From NCBI GenBank assembly GCA_023014485.1, contig JAJOZX010003309.1, positions 124,001 through 188,000 of the forward strand: a DNA stretch of 64,000 nt, read 5' to 3'. Position numbers and translations under genes: made by a program. The notes below the pieces were generated by a model that was given only the letters and a program-made list of their open reading frames with translations, ran no database searches and was not told where the DNA came from. The number at the start of each line of letters is the position of its first letter. Within the stretch, counting starts at the first letter, position 1. This document shows, in pieces, positions 11,671-23,286 of the stretch. The DNA comes from Bathynomus jamesi. Lineage: Eukaryota; Arthropoda; Malacostraca; Isopoda; Cirolanidae.

Positions 11671-13124
11671 AAATGAAAAGTTTACAGGGTCACCAATTTG
11701 GTTTTGGACAAAATAAACAATATTTAATAAAAGAGACAGAAATGACTTTGTAGTTTTAGTTTAATTGGAAATATAAATTAATTATGTACAGTGATTAATA
11801 ATTATTTATACAGAAATCAAATAATATTACAATGAATAATTATGGACAGTAAGGAATGATTTTAACACAGGTCAGGAATTAAATGATATAATGGCGTTAA
11901 AGGCAATAATTGAGGTAGCGAAAATACGGTATTGATGCACAACAATGAATAAGCCTACTTGGGGTCGTAAACACGTGAGTTCGAGTCTACAGTATGAAAA
12001 TACTTCAGAGAGCCTATTTGGTTTGACTGAGTGTATGTTGGGTTTATAGGCTTTGCAAAGTAGTTTAGCAAGATGGAATAACAAACTGTAGGCCAAGTGA
12101 GCTAGTGGCCTATACGGGGTTTACAGACCTGTTTCTTGATGATGAGATAGGCTAAGAATACGGGGTAACTCTAAGTCGGTCGAACGACGAGACTCGAGGG
12201 GCCCCGATTTAGTGTTACAAAAGTGTTGTTGCTTCCGGGAGAACGAAATAGTCGTAGGACTCCACGGAGATGTACAGGGTATTCAAAAAGTCCGGTCACT
12301 CCTACAAAATGTACATATTGTAATACCAATTTTATTTTTGTGTGATTAATTGCATTTATATATGGTAGATGTAACTTAAGAAACAAGTCACTAGCAACAA
12401 TTACTTTAATCACAGCAAATACAGTTACTAATTACAGTTACTATTTAAGAATATTTGTGTGTGCACCATCATTTTCGGGCGGTAAATGAGGGGCGGTATG
12501 GTTTCATGCCGAGATCTTTTGTCATGTGATAGCTCATTGTGGACATGGGGACTGCAAGTTCTTGTGTTCGTTTCCGAAATGATTTTTTTCGATGCAATCA
12601 CACCTTCACATTGTTCTGCTCGCGTTGTTGGTCTTCCCGACCGTGGTCTGTCCTTGGTAGAGCCAGTTTGAAACAGCTTTTTCTCCCAGCGTAATACCGT
12701 CTTGTTTGGTGGTGCACTGGTGCAGTAGGGTGTCAATTTTGTCAACTTTTTTCAAATCAATTTTGGTAGTGAAAATATAGTCTTTTCATGTCAAAACTTG
12801 AAATTGGCCAACCAAAATGAAATAAAAAAACTTACCTACATCAATTTTACCTTAAAGTTTCAGAAATTGACTCTTTTTACTAAATAATAAGACATAAATT
12901 GATTAACTATTCATCTGTCACAGAATTATCCCACTGATCGCATATGGAGTGTTTTCAAGATCATATAGTTGTTGTACAATGTACGTACAAGTCACAACAT
13001 GAATAGAACTGTCCCTCACTCTCAGTCCTCAGTTGCCTCTTAGATGTCATAGACGGTGGTTTGCTGTTATTGCTCTTGTACCTACTTCATAGTTATTCTA
13101 CTACACGAATACTACAGTTTAACT

Positions 13125-13295
13125 GTAAGTATGGATTATCGATTATGACAATTATTTATTATTATCATATTCTTCTGTCTAATTATGTTGTAATCCCATG
13201 AAATATTTTTTTATTGAATTTTAGAACATCGAATGACTAAACTTTGAAACATCGTAATTGATATAAAATACTTAAATGTTTTTCTTTCTTTTCAG
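13125..13295 (+). other. Predicted 5' UTR intron of the transposon gene
   Basis: Donor AACT/GTAAGTATGG and acceptor TTTCTTTCTTTTCAG/ATATT lie 12 bp upstream of the start ATG at 13307. The related gene at 33388-36418 has a matching acceptor (TTTTCTATGTTTCAG) just upstream of its start. A conserved 5' intron supports this being the true gene start. Confidence 0.6.
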
Positions 13296-13306
13296 ATATT
13301 CCTAAG

Positions 13307-14091
13307 ATGCCAAAATTGAAGACAAGAGGTCAGTCGTCATGCCACTTGAGCCTGTTAGTCGGTACAGGCAAGGAGCTTCCCGTATCAGAACTACCAACAG
13401 TGCGAGACATGCTGAGACTAGGGTTACTCCTTCGTGAACAAAATACAGAGGATAGAAGGAACTACACAGAGAAAGAGCTCATAAGGGACATGATTCCCCC
13501 TCTTCTGCATCAGTGGAAAAAAGCTAATGTGTTATTCAAACCACCTGTACTCAATCAGTATAGAACTATTGAGCTAAAAGGTCCGCTTGGTATGCTAGGC
13601 CAGAGGCAGTTTTGCAAGCAATACTCTGCAGCCAATGTACCAAAGAGCGAACTGAGGCTGTGGAAATCATTCTAAAGCTTAGAGGAACATCACTAGATGA
13701 TGACCAGCTGGGAGACTGCTCTGTTCAGACAAGGAAGGTACCTCCGATAAACGTTAATGCCACGAAATTGTCAGAATTAGTTAACTTGAGTTCGGAAGTT
13801 TTGGAGCCACCACTGACAACATGTATAACAAACAAAGATTTAACACAACTTAAAGAGGCCCCAATGCAAGTGCCAAAGTGGCCTTCTCACACTCAGTGTG
13901 TGGAGAGATGTGTGAAAGTGGTCACAGAAGCAGCTAGTCAAGTTTACAGTCACGAGAGGCGAGAATGCTACATCAAGGCGCAAGTAGCAAGCCGAATGCT
14001 GATGTCAAGGAACCGCAGCAAAAAGGACATGACTGCATTGATTGGTTACTTTCAAATAAAGACTCTGAATGATATCTTATTGCCACTTTAA
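13307..14091 (+). pseudogene. Unclassified transposon protein, N- and C-terminal parts joined by deletion
   Basis: Starts MPKLKTRGQSS at 13307. The first part runs through a charged region (PPLLHQWKKANVLFKPP) to a frameshift near 13660. The second part carries the family's C-terminal signature HTQCVERCVKVVTEAA ... YSHERRECYIKAQ. Both parts align with the larger relative at 33388-36418 (PTWRAVFQRGILLQEEK; HTQSCERAIQEVSAAA). About 400 residues in the middle of the relative have no counterpart here. I do not know the superfamily. It appears to be a DNA-transposon protein because it is bounded by terminal inverted repeats and a target duplication. Confidence 0.7.
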
Positions 14092-14882
14092 ATGTTGATA
14101 GGATGTTTGCGCACATTTGTTATTTTGTTACGAATTTACGAAAAAATTGAATTTTTTAATTAAAATTGATGTAGGTAGTTATTTTTTATTGTTTTTGAAG
14201 CAAGGATATTATTTTGTATGCCAAATGATTACACTAAATTGCTACCAAATCACATGATTTTCAATTTAGTCATTTCACCCCCAAAATTGACACACCTTAC
14301 TGGTGCAGCCTTATTGAATCTTATGTTGAAATCATTCTGGATATCATGCATCGTTTTGCCAGTATGTGACCTTTCATGAGCCTATGTGCTCATCACTATC
14401 CTTTCCTTCAGAGTGTAAGTGAACTGCTCTGCCATTGTTCACACAACTCTAATATCTGGAAAAGAAAAAAGTGTCAATGAATCACGTATAAATTCAATTA
14501 ATCACACAAAAATAAAATTGGTATTACATTATGTACATTTTGTAGAGGGTGACGGGACTTTTCGAACACCCTGTACTTCGTGTGGGATCGAGCTGAGGTT
14601 CGAAGGGCCGGCTTAGATCGAGTGGAGTTACGCGACGAAGGTCCGAGATCGGGATGTAAAAGTGAAGAGCGAAGAATGAGCAATGAGGACGATTTGAAGT
14701 GAACTCGCGCTTTTATAGACGCTCTGGTAGCGTGATTGTATGGTGCGAAACTTAGCGGGAGACAAAGTAAAATCTGCATTTCTCTGTGGGTTTGTTCCTG
14801 CCTACGTGTTTGTGTTTTGCTACCTTGTTTACATCTTCAAGCCATGAGAAAGAGGCGAGGAAAAGAATTTCCGGTATACCTC

Positions 14883-14924
14883 TACATATACATACATACA
14901 TACATACATACATACATACATACA
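14883..14924 (+). repeat. (ACAT)n microsatellite, LINE insertion site
   Basis: About ten tetranucleotide units immediately before the 5' end of the second LINE copy. A few further CATACATA units stand just past that LINE's 3' end at about 19682-19693. Confidence 0.9.
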
Positions 14925-15158
14925 AAAATGGAACCAGCAAAAGGTGCAGAGAGATGCTAAAAAACAGAGGAGTCATAGAAGCTAGAAAAAAACACAGACT
15001 GCAGGTTCCACAGCATTAGCGCAAACACCAAACTAGGGAAATCAGAGATCACAGCAGAAGAAATGAAAAACATCAAAAAAGAGGTAGAAGACTATGTCCA
15101 AGAGGGAAATGAGAACACCACGAGCGAGTGGATATGAACGCTGGAGAGAAATCTGTAC

Positions 15159-18100
15159 TTGTTAGAGAGCCTGTATATAGGACAGATGATTCCAGAAAAA
15201 GAGAACAAGAGCGAACTCCTAAAATGGGCAATTGAAAGGAAGGGGTTCGATGAGAATGACTACATGGTATACAGGTTCCAGAAACGGTACACGGACCATA
15301 TGGTGGACCGTAAAAGAGTGATCAGGCAAAAACACCATATTCTAAAGACAATCGCTGAAAGGAAAACTGATCATGAGAGAAAACAAAGAGCCACGCTACC
15401 AACATATGATGAGGCACAGAAAGTAAAAGAAAAGGCAATTAGGTTTGTACAGGAACAACTGGCGATAACTGCTAACATCCTAGAAGAACTAAGAACAAGC
15501 AAAGAAACAGTAGGTAGAGGAAAGAAACAAGCCAAAAAAAACAAACCTGCCGAAACACCAGAAAGCCAAGTGGAAACCTCATTAAATGAAGAAGCACCAG
15601 TAACAGAGAAAACAAAGGAGACAGTCCCAACTGCTGTAGAGAGAACACCTACCAGAGACAGCACAGAAGTGGAGCACGATGTCTGCGCAGGGCAGGAGGA
15701 GGTGGAAGTGGAGATGGACCACTGGCACACAAACACCTTGCCTTCCCCCCTCCGCCCCTCCCCCAAGTGAGCCATCAGATGATGAGGGAGACTCTACATC
15801 AGGGCCAGACAATGATAGTATGAGAGAGAGTGAGGAAGAGAAGGAAATGAAAAGGAGGATCCTGATCCACAGAGAAGAAGGCATACATCGGGAATTAAAC
15901 CATAGAAGACCACTGCCCATGTTGAAAAAAAACCACAAGGTCAGAAAATACATAGGACTAGCAAACAAAGTACTGGCTGCAATAACACCCCAGGAAAGTA
16001 ACCTCACAGAGATAACAGGTTATATTACGCAACAGCAGTCAGCATAACAGAGATGGCAGGGATAAAGATACGCAAGCATAACAGCCAGGAGCAAAACCAG
16101 GGAATGAACGGAAATGAGAGGAAGCCAAGGTGGCAGCAAAGACTAGAGAGCAGAGTGAGTAACCTCAGAAAAGAGATCTCAATTCTAACTACTCATATGA
16201 GGAGGGGGGGGTAATAAGATCTGAACTGGAAAGAAGGAAGATAAATGTACTAATCCAAAGAGAGAAACTGGACAATGAAAGAAAGATCATATAAAGCATT
16301 GCCAGGAAAAAACTAGACTAGACCTGTTAGCAAGAGCAAAAGGATTGGCAAGATATATACACTTGGACAAAGAAACAAAATGAGATGTTTGAAGACAACC
16401 CAACGAAACTATTTAGAGAATTAAAGAATGTCTAGATAAAGGTAGAAAGACCGTCTGAAAAAGAAAAAATGGAGCATTTTTGGAAGAACATCTATGAGAA
16501 TGAATCAACCATAATGATGGAGCACAATGGATTGGGAGCCTTTATAATACCGGAAAGGTGAGACACATCTCAGAGATGAGCATGGGTAGAATAACCATGA
16601 AAGAAGTTGAGGAGAAAATAAAGAAAAGCAGTAACTGAAAAGCACCAGGCCCAGACATGATTAAGAACTTCTGGCTGAAAAAGCTAACATTACTAACTGG
16701 AAAACTAACAAGGAGCTTCAACAGGACACTACCAGCAGAAGAAGAAGCAACAGAATGGTTGACGAAAGGAAAAACAACATTGCTACCAAAGTCCCATGAA
16801 ACTCAGAACCCAAGCAAATGTAGACCAATAACATGCTTGCCAACAACTTACAATATACTAGCAGGAATCATCGCAGAGAGAATCTACAGCCATGTAGAAG
16901 AAAACAGCATTATAAGCCCAGAACAAAAAGGATGTAGTAGAAAAACGGATGGGACAAAAGACCAGCTGTTAATCAACAGGGCTATATTGGAGAACAACAG
17001 AAAGAAACAGAGAAACCTAAGCATGGCATGGATTGACTACAAAAAGGCGTATGAAGTTTTGAGACTGTACAAGATCCATTCTACCATCAGGATCTAAAAT
17101 CAGAAACAGCTATGACACGATGGGAAACGGACCTAACCCTCCATTACAGTAAGGGAACTTTAGAAGTGAACAGTGTGAGAATCAAGAGAGGGCTCTACCA
17201 GGGTGATTCAATATCCCCTCTTTTGTTCGTACTGGCGCTAAACCCACTTAGCCAACTAATAAATAACCTAAACAAAGGCTACATGATGAGGCCAAGGGAA
17301 AAGAGCACCCCAAAAATATTTAACTTGTTCTACATGGATGACCTAAAACTGTACACCCCAAACAAAAGCGAGCTAACAGAAGAGATCACGGAGGTCAAAA
17401 AGTTCTCAGATGACATCCAGATGGAGTTTGGTCTTGAGAAATGTGCCACTGTCACACTAAAGAAAGGCAAAAGGTGTGAATCAGAAAACATCAGGGTGGA
17501 CAATATCGTGATAGAAGAGCTAGAGCAAGAGGCTACATATAAATATCTGAGAATGTAAGAATCTGAAAAGATGGAAAATGACATGAAAGAAAGACTGAGG
17601 AAAGGATATTTAAAAAGAATAAAACTAATCCTAAAATCCCACCTAAACAGTAAAAATAAGATCCTATCCATAAACTCACTGGCAGTACCCGTACTGTCAT
17701 ATGGTTTTGGCATAATCAATTGGACCCAGCTAGAAATCAACAAACTGGATACAATCACCAGAAAAATGCTCCATGCGCATAAGATCATTATATAAAAACC
17801 ATTGTACGCCAAGGCTATACCTGCCAAGGAGGGTCGGTGGATTAGGGCTTGCGCTAATATACCAAGTGCACAAGGCCACAACAATAGGATTAGCACAGTA
17901 CATAAAGGAAGGGGGAAGGAAGACTAGCCAGATTTGTAAGAGACCATGAACGTGAAAAGCCTCGAACAACATCACTTTCAAAGAAGGCAAATGATTATCT
18001 AGTGGACGCCGGCATAGGACCTGAACAGCTTGAAGACATTGCAAATAAATCTCTCATGGAAAAGATAGGCACCATAAAAAGAAGGTATAACAGGAAAAGA

Positions 18101-19594
18101 TCAGAAGAAAAGGAGAAGAACTGGGAAGAGCACAAATTCAGCAAAGTATACAAGGAGAACGTGCTAAACAGCATGTGCGGTAAGTTCACCGCCATCAATT
18201 CACCGCGGGAAAGTTCACCGCCATCAATTCATCGCGAGGTAAGTTCACCGCGAGGTAATTTCACCGCGAGGTAAGTTCACCGGAAGTAATTTCACCGCAA
18301 GGTAAGTTCACCGTAAAATGAATAAAATTAAAAAGAATTTTTTAACTTAACAAGAATTTAATATAGGGTTCAGCAACACTATTTAAAAACATTAAAATAT
18401 AATTAGGACAAAAATTTAAAAAGTATTTAATTTTTATTTAGCCACAAAATTTAAAAACAAATAATATATAATTAGGAAAAATATTTAACCACATTTAATT
18501 TTTATTTAGCCACAAAATTTAAAAACAAATAATATATAATTAGGAAAAATATTTAACCACACAATTTAAAAACATTAAAATATAATTAGGACAAAAATTA
18601 AAAAAGTTAGGTTAGGTTTTTGTCCTAATTATATTTTAATGTTTTTAAATAGTGTTGCTAAACCCTATATTAAATTCTTGTTAAGTTAAAAAATTCTTTT
18701 TAATTTTATTCATTTTACGGTGAACTTACCTTGCGGTGAAATTACTACGCGGTGAACTTACCTCGCGGTGAAATTACCTCGCGGTGAACTTACCTCGCGA
18801 TGAATTGATGGCGGTGAACTTTCCCGCGGTGAATTGATGGCGGTGAACTTTCCTGTAAACGCTAAACAGAGCATACATAGAGATGGTTAAAACAGTGGAG
18901 TTCCTGGTAAGAGGGGCACTGAGACCAGAACATGAACGGCTGGTGGTGCAGCACAAGACCAGGCACTACGGACAAACTGGTTCAAAAGAAATATCGAGGG
19001 TAAAAATGAAACTGAGATGTGCAGACTGCGCTCAAAGAGCCCAGAGATTGTGAGTCACATACTATCTGGATGCGAAATACTCCTACACAGAGGAAACTAC
19101 ACAGACAGACACAATGCAGTTTGCAAGCTAATCCACTTCATGCTGTGTAAGAAATATGAAATAGGGCGAAAAACAGAAAAGCATTGGGAACATATTCCAC
19201 AAGGAATAGAAGACAATGATAAAGTGCTGCTCCTATATGATCATGAGATACCAACTGACATCAGGGTATCAGGATGCAGGCCAGACATAGTAGTGAGAGA
19301 GAAGGAGGGTAACAAATGTCTCTTGGTGGAAGTAGGAGTCCCAGCGGATTCGAATGTGGCTAACTGTGAAAGGGAAAAGGTCTTAAAATACCAGAGACTC
19401 AAACATGAAATGCGGAGAATGTTGGATGTAGAACCTGAGATCATCCCAATAGTGGTGGGAGCGACAGGGGCAGTAAAGAACCTACAGTAGAGTTCCTGGA
19501 CCAACTGCCCATAAGTATAACATCTGGAGAAATTGTAGGGGAGATACTACGATACAGCACCTCTATCTTACGCCTAGTACTAGACTGGTCCTAA
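15159..19594 (+). pseudogene. LINE polyprotein, second copy, more decayed
   Basis: N-terminal region 15159-16050 (basic segment then acidic Glu/Ser/Pro-rich segment, frameshift at about 15720). RT at 16657-17790: AWIDYKKAYE (motif A; the following 12 or so residues present in copy 1 are deleted), LYQGDSISPLLF (motif B) and FYMDDLKLYT (motif C). The knuckle reads CRLRSKSPEIVSHILSGC, so the second Cys of the CCHC is now Arg. The endonuclease keeps RPDIVV and LLVEVGVPAD. Stops occur at about 16436, 16636, 17095 and 17556, among others, and the fold-back splits the region between RT and knuckle. Non-functional. Confidence 0.85.
18172..18860. mobile_element. Palindromic fold-back element, 689 bp
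   Basis: Bounded by a perfect 9-bp direct repeat GCTAAACAG (18163-18171 and 18861-18869). The whole element is nearly one palindrome. Each arm consists of short G/C-containing repeats of the type AAGTTCACCGCGAGGTAA, followed by AT-rich sequence that is also mirrored (AACATTAAAATATAATTAGG). It encodes nothing. The architecture and 9-bp duplication are shared with 28692-29398, although the repeat sequence differs. Confidence 0.85.
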
Positions 19595-19700
19595 AAATTC
19601 CTTAAGGTTAAGGTTTAACCCCGGAAGTAAGAAACTCTCTCCACCTGGAGTAGAAGGGAAAAAACAAAAGAAAACAAAAATGCATACATACATAAATGAA

Positions 19701-20330
19701 AAAAAAATTTCTTATATTTTTATCTACAAAAACAATTTTCACGGATTTTATATTTTATTAATCCATAAAGACTACTTTGTTTTCCTTTCTACTTTCTGTT
19801 TTTACAAAAACCTTCAAATTAAAAAATACCAAAAATAAAAGCGAGCATCAATCTATTTTAATAGGACTCGCAAGGGAAAAGTTGGAAGTCTGTGAATTCT
19901 AACAAGGACTCGTTAGGAGCTCCTGTCGTCCGCTTAAAGTATATGAGATGTACCACTAGCGATTGTCAACATGTATACAGTCTGGCACCCCAAAAATATT
20001 TTTTAAATTTTTTATAACATAGAGTATGTACAGTAGATCTCAAAAAAGGGTTACTGTAAAATACCTTGGCTTTTTTCCTCAGACTTTTATAGTTCTGTAC
20101 ACCATTATCATACACTTTTGCTTCATATCTATGTTTACTTTTCATTTGAATGAATAAGTGAATTATAAAATAAACTTGCAAAGCACTTAAATATTGCTTT
20201 ATTTTTAATTAATAAGGTCTGCTTTATTTGGTAAGGCATAAGTGAACTTAGTGAAAAAAAAAAAACATTTCATTCGGATACATCGGTGAAAGCTAATACA
20301 CTGAAATTAGTTATCATACACTTGTGTAAA
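19701..20330. other. No recognised feature
   Basis: AT-rich sequence after the LINE with no convincing open frame or terminal repeats. The 20378-20884 stretch beyond the next microsatellite is likewise plain AT-rich sequence. Confidence 0.5.
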
Positions 20331-20376
20331 TGTGTGTGTGTGTGTGTGTCAGAGAGAGAGAGAGAGAGAGAGAGGA
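20331..20376 (+). repeat. (TG)n(AG)n microsatellite
   Basis: A GT run passes directly into an AG run. Confidence 0.95.
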
Positions 20377-20883
20377 AAAGAATGTTATATACATAACATT
20401 TGATTTAATACAGGTAAATAGAAATACTAAAAGTAAATATAAATTAAGAAATAAAAGTCAGAAATATTACAGCATAAAATTTTTTCTCGAATAGAAAAAT
20501 TTAATTAAACTAAAATCTGCTGTGAAAATATATTCGGCATTTTATAATTTGAGAAAGAATTTCTCCTACTATTAATGTTCAGTAGAAATTCTTCAATTAG
20601 AACAGAAATTATTTATCACCAAAACTGAAACAGAACCTTAAAAAATATTTGAAAGTGGGAAAGATTCGTTATTCTAGAATGAAATTACAGTTTTACTGTA
20701 AAAACACACCACTTTGAACCTAAGTTCAAAATTATATATACTGCATTATATAGAGTATAAATAGATAGATAATTAGATACTTATGTATCTCAAGATATTA
20801 TCCTTACTCGTAAAAGGAAAAACTCTTCAGATACAATCGAAAAATATAAATTGAAAAAAGTTTTATATGCATTTTAGGAAAAC

Positions 20884-20945
20884 TATATATATATATTATA
20901 TATATATTATATATATATATAATATTATATATATATATATATATA
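20884..20945. repeat. (TA)n microsatellite abutting a mariner
   Basis: Imperfect TA repeats with TATTATA interruptions end exactly at the left TA duplication of the mariner that follows. Confidence 0.9.
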
Positions 20946-22161
20946 CAGGGTGTACATAAAGTCAGGATCTATTTGTGAAGCACTTGGAAATTATATGGAA
21001 TTCATTCATAAAATGATAAAGTGGTAACTTTTATTAAATAATTAAGAGTAGGATTCGACGTGACGCCCATCAGTATCCCTGCACAGCTCAAATCGTTCCG
21101 CAGCATTTCTAAACACATTCTGGAGCATTTGCGGGGTTATGTTATCTGCAGCAGTTCGTATACGTGTACGTAAGTTTTCAAGACTCGTAATCTTCGTCTG
21201 ATAGACGTGCGATTTGATAAAGCCCCATGCAAAGAAATCTAAAGGGGTTAAATCTGATGATCTCGCAGGCCAAGGTCTGTTGTTTTTGCGTCCGATCCAG
21301 CGATTTGGAAAACGTCCATTTAGATAATCCTGAACGATTCTGGCATAGTGACAAGGAGCACCATCATGTTGATAGACGACGGTACTAACAATCCTATCCC
21401 CAATCAGCTGAGGTTCAAGGAATTGCTGCAACATGTCCAGATAAATAAGCCCGTAACTGTAGCTTCAGCAAAGAAAAAAGGACCATAAACCTTAGATTTT
21501 GTTAAACCCATCCAGACATTAACTTTAGGTGAGTCTCTTTCCCAATTTTGGACGAAATCATTCGGTCTTTCATCTGCCCAAATTCGACAGTTATGGCGAT
21601 TTACTTTTCCACACGTATGGAAAGTGGCTTCATCACTAAAGAGAATGTTGTCCATTAAATTATCACTCCAGATTTGTTCTACGAGATCAGCACACACAGC
21701 ACTTCGTCGAGGGAAATCTTCCTCATGTAAATCATGTAAAACCTGCAAATGATAGCTTTTCTTCTGCAAATTAACTTTCAGAATTTTGTGCACAGATGAC
21801 GTCGGGAGGCCGAGTCTGTGTGATGCAGCACGAACGGACGTACGTGGCTCCTCAGTGATAATTCCGCGTACTGCATTCACGGTAAGATCTGACATACACG
21901 GTCATCCTGATCTTGCTTCATCATTTACAGATCCCGTTCGTTTAAATTTGTTCACCAATTTTCGTATTGTCTTGTCTATTGGCCCCGGCTTATGAAATCT
22001 CCTTCTAAACTTCTCTCTGATGTCATTGTATTTCTTTCCCTCGATTCGCCAAATTACTATTGCCACACGCTCTTCTGTATTCATTCTAAGGGCTTCTGAA
22101 AAGAAAAATAGAAAAAAATAATTATTTCACAAAAATAGATCCTGACTTTATGTACACCCTG
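20946..22161 (-). mobile_element. Near full-length mariner-like element
   Basis: 1216 bp, TA-flanked, with inverted ends beginning CAGGGTGTACATAAAGTCAG. This is the most complete mariner in the window and carries almost the whole transposase gene on the minus strand. Confidence 0.92.
21042..22084 (-). pseudogene. Mariner-type transposase, almost complete
   Basis: Begins MNTEERVAIVIWRIEGKKYN at 22084. First helix-turn-helix, then a KRTGSVNDEARSG linker with a stop near 21902, then the second helix-turn-helix (TSVRAASHRLGLPTSSVHK). Catalytic domain with LFSDEATFHT (first Asp), QHDGAPCHYA (second Asp) and SSDLTPLDFFAWG (third Asp; Pro of the usual SPDL is Ser), with 36 residues between the last two Asp by my count. 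A frameshift at about 21430 separates the first from the second and third catalytic residues. Ends HVESYS. All three catalytic Asp are present; the two lesions make it a pseudogene. Confidence 0.88.
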
Positions 22162-22162
22162 T

Positions 22163-22236
22163 ATATGAAAATTATTTCATGAAAGTAACTCGTGAAAAAT
22201 ATTTATGAATAAAACCTTTCCTCCTTTCCTTCATGA
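22163..22236. mobile_element. Fragment resembling the Penelope-like element terminus
   Basis: TATGAAAATTATTTCATGAA ... AACTCGTGAAAAATATTTAT followed by CCTTTCCTTCATG matches the sequence just inside the outer ends of the PLE copies at 48345 and 63911. Only about 70 bp is shared. Confidence 0.5.
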
Positions 22237-22532
22237 AAATGAAAATATATTTTTCATGATATTTGTCCATATTCAACAATCAGTAGCAATGTGTAATGCA
22301 AAACATTGGATCAATTCATGTATATTTAGAGGTGGCGCAACTCGAAGCCTTAATATCATTATACAGTTTGGCGTGACAAATTTCTTTAAACGTGCGCCAC
22401 CCTTAAGTATTAATGGATTTAGGTGAAGATCTGGCCAGAGGTTATTTTCCAATCAAAGAATGGGAAAAGGCATCAGGAGCTCTTATTTCTGCATTTTAAT
22501 ATTTTACCGTATATGTGTGGCTCACCCTAATA
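22237..22532 (+). repeat. Unnamed dispersed repeat, about 300 bp, copy 1
   Basis: Shares most of its length with the reverse complement of 58236-58549. The best conserved core is AGAGGTGGCGCAACTCGAAG ... GCGCCACCCTTAA. It ends GTGTGGCTCACCCTAAT. GGTGGCGCAA and TGCGCCACC form a short internal inverted repeat around the core. No coding sequence. Confidence 0.65.
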
Positions 22533-22548
22533 TATATATATATATATA

Positions 22549-23280
22549 CAGGGTCGGCCGAAAGTCTGGATCCATAGGAAAATATTTATTTTAATACATA
22601 AATTACAACAAATGGTAAATACTTAAAATGAATATCAACTTTAACTCGTAAATGCGTATCCGTGATACTGTACAGTAGTTCGTACTCCAGTATAAATACT
22701 CAAATACTTTTTTATTTCAGCCCAGAAATGGCTTCGAATCTAACAACAGAAGACCGGGTAGAACTTGTGCTCATGTACGCAAGACAGGGCGCTACACACA
22801 GAGAAGTTGCTACCGAATTCAATAGAAATCATCCTGATAAGCATCCAGTAACACATGCGACTGTTGGCAAGTTGTTTAAACGTTTCAAAGAAACAGGAAG
22901 TGTACATGATCGACGGCGTTCTGGTCGTCCAAAAACTGCAACTGATAAAAATACCTCTGCAATGGTATGTGAAACTTTAACGAATAGTCCAGTAAAGTCA
23001 ACAAGAAGATTTATCAAATGAAACACGCATCTCGAGAACGTCAATTCGAAGAATTATTAAAAATCATAAATTCCATCCCTAAGTGTCTCGATGTCAGAGG
23101 CCGCCAATTTGAGCATTTGTTATAATTTGTTGCTTATACTGGACTATGAACCACTGTACAGTATCACGGATACGCATTCACGAGTTAAAGTTGATATTCA
23201 TTTTAAGTATTTACCATTTGTTGTAATTTATGTATTAAAATAAATATTTTCCTATGGATCCAGACTTTCATCCCACCCTC
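22549..23280 (+). mobile_element. Mariner-like element with long TIRs, internally deleted
   Basis: 732 bp, TA-flanked by (TA)n. Unusually long inverted repeats of about 125-130 bp (22549-22675 and 23150-23280), starting CAGGGTCGGCCGAAAGTCTG at the left. Confidence 0.85.
22727..23119 (+). pseudogene. Mariner transposase remnant: DNA-binding domain and last residues
   Basis: An intact stretch from ATG 22727 encodes the paired-type helix-turn-helix (EDRVELVLMYARQGATHREV ... FKETGSVHDRRRSGRPKT). A frameshift near 23010 precedes the end of the second helix-turn-helix (SRTSIRRIIKNHKFHP). The rest of the protein, including all catalytic residues, is gone; only a short C-terminal scrap remains before 23119. 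Confidence 0.75.
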
Positions 23281-23286
23281 TATATA

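Larger units (their letters stand above)
12726..14299 (+). mobile_element. Unclassified DNA transposon, internally deleted copy
   Basis: Ends TAGGGTGTCAATTTTG (left) and, reversed, TAAGGTGTGTCAATTTTG (right), bounded by a perfect 9-bp direct repeat CTGGTGCAG (12717-12725 and 14300-14308). It encodes the first and last parts of a protein whose fuller version lies at 33388-36418. The middle section, including the DST/LHxNEL region, is missing. Confidence 0.8.
12428..14435 (-). pseudogene. Mariner transposase N-terminus, split by insertion
   Basis: On the minus strand the reading starts MAEQFTYTLKERI at 14435. It has a stop within the first helix-turn-helix, reaches the insertion at KAAP, and resumes beyond it as PNKTVLRWEKKLFQTGS followed by RPRSGRPTTR. 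It then decays into unrelated sequence. This is the two-part helix-turn-helix DNA-binding domain of a Tc1/mariner transposase. No catalytic domain is present on either side of the insertion, so it was deleted before the insertion happened. Confidence 0.75.
12275..14573 (-). mobile_element. Mariner-like element interrupted by another transposon
   Basis: TA-flanked (12273-12274, 14574-14575), with inverted repeats of about 70 bp beginning CAGGGTATTCAAAAAGTCCG at the left. Without the insertion at 12726-14299 and its duplication it is only about 0.7 kb, so it was already an internally deleted copy. Confidence 0.85.
11685..14765 (-). other. Possible LTR of a retrotransposon, split by a mariner
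   Basis: Excluding the mariner at 12275-14573, about 0.77 kb reads on the minus strand like a promoter plus leader: a TATAAAAG box in CGTCTATAAAAGCGCG (about 14712-14727), then C/T-rich sequence. At the other end it reaches ATTGGTGACCCTG at about 11690-11702, which resembles the sequence just past the 5' LTR of many gypsy-type elements. No internal coding part remains (the LINE at 9746-11670 follows) and I cannot define both LTR ends. Tentative. Confidence 0.3.
14925..19700 (+). mobile_element. LINE with restriction-like endonuclease, copy 2
   Basis: Same family as the copy at 4893-8440 but longer at the 5' end. It begins directly at the (ACAT)n tract and its A-rich 3' tail ends in ATGCATACATACAT. 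It is interrupted by a fold-back element at 18172-18860. Without that it is about 4.1 kb, near full length for such elements. Confidence 0.85.

Noticed and set aside
18178..18300. Satellite array of AAGTTCACCGCGAGG units
   Set aside because: The same units return inverted at 18715-18855 and a perfect duplication flanks the whole, so it is one arm of a palindromic element.
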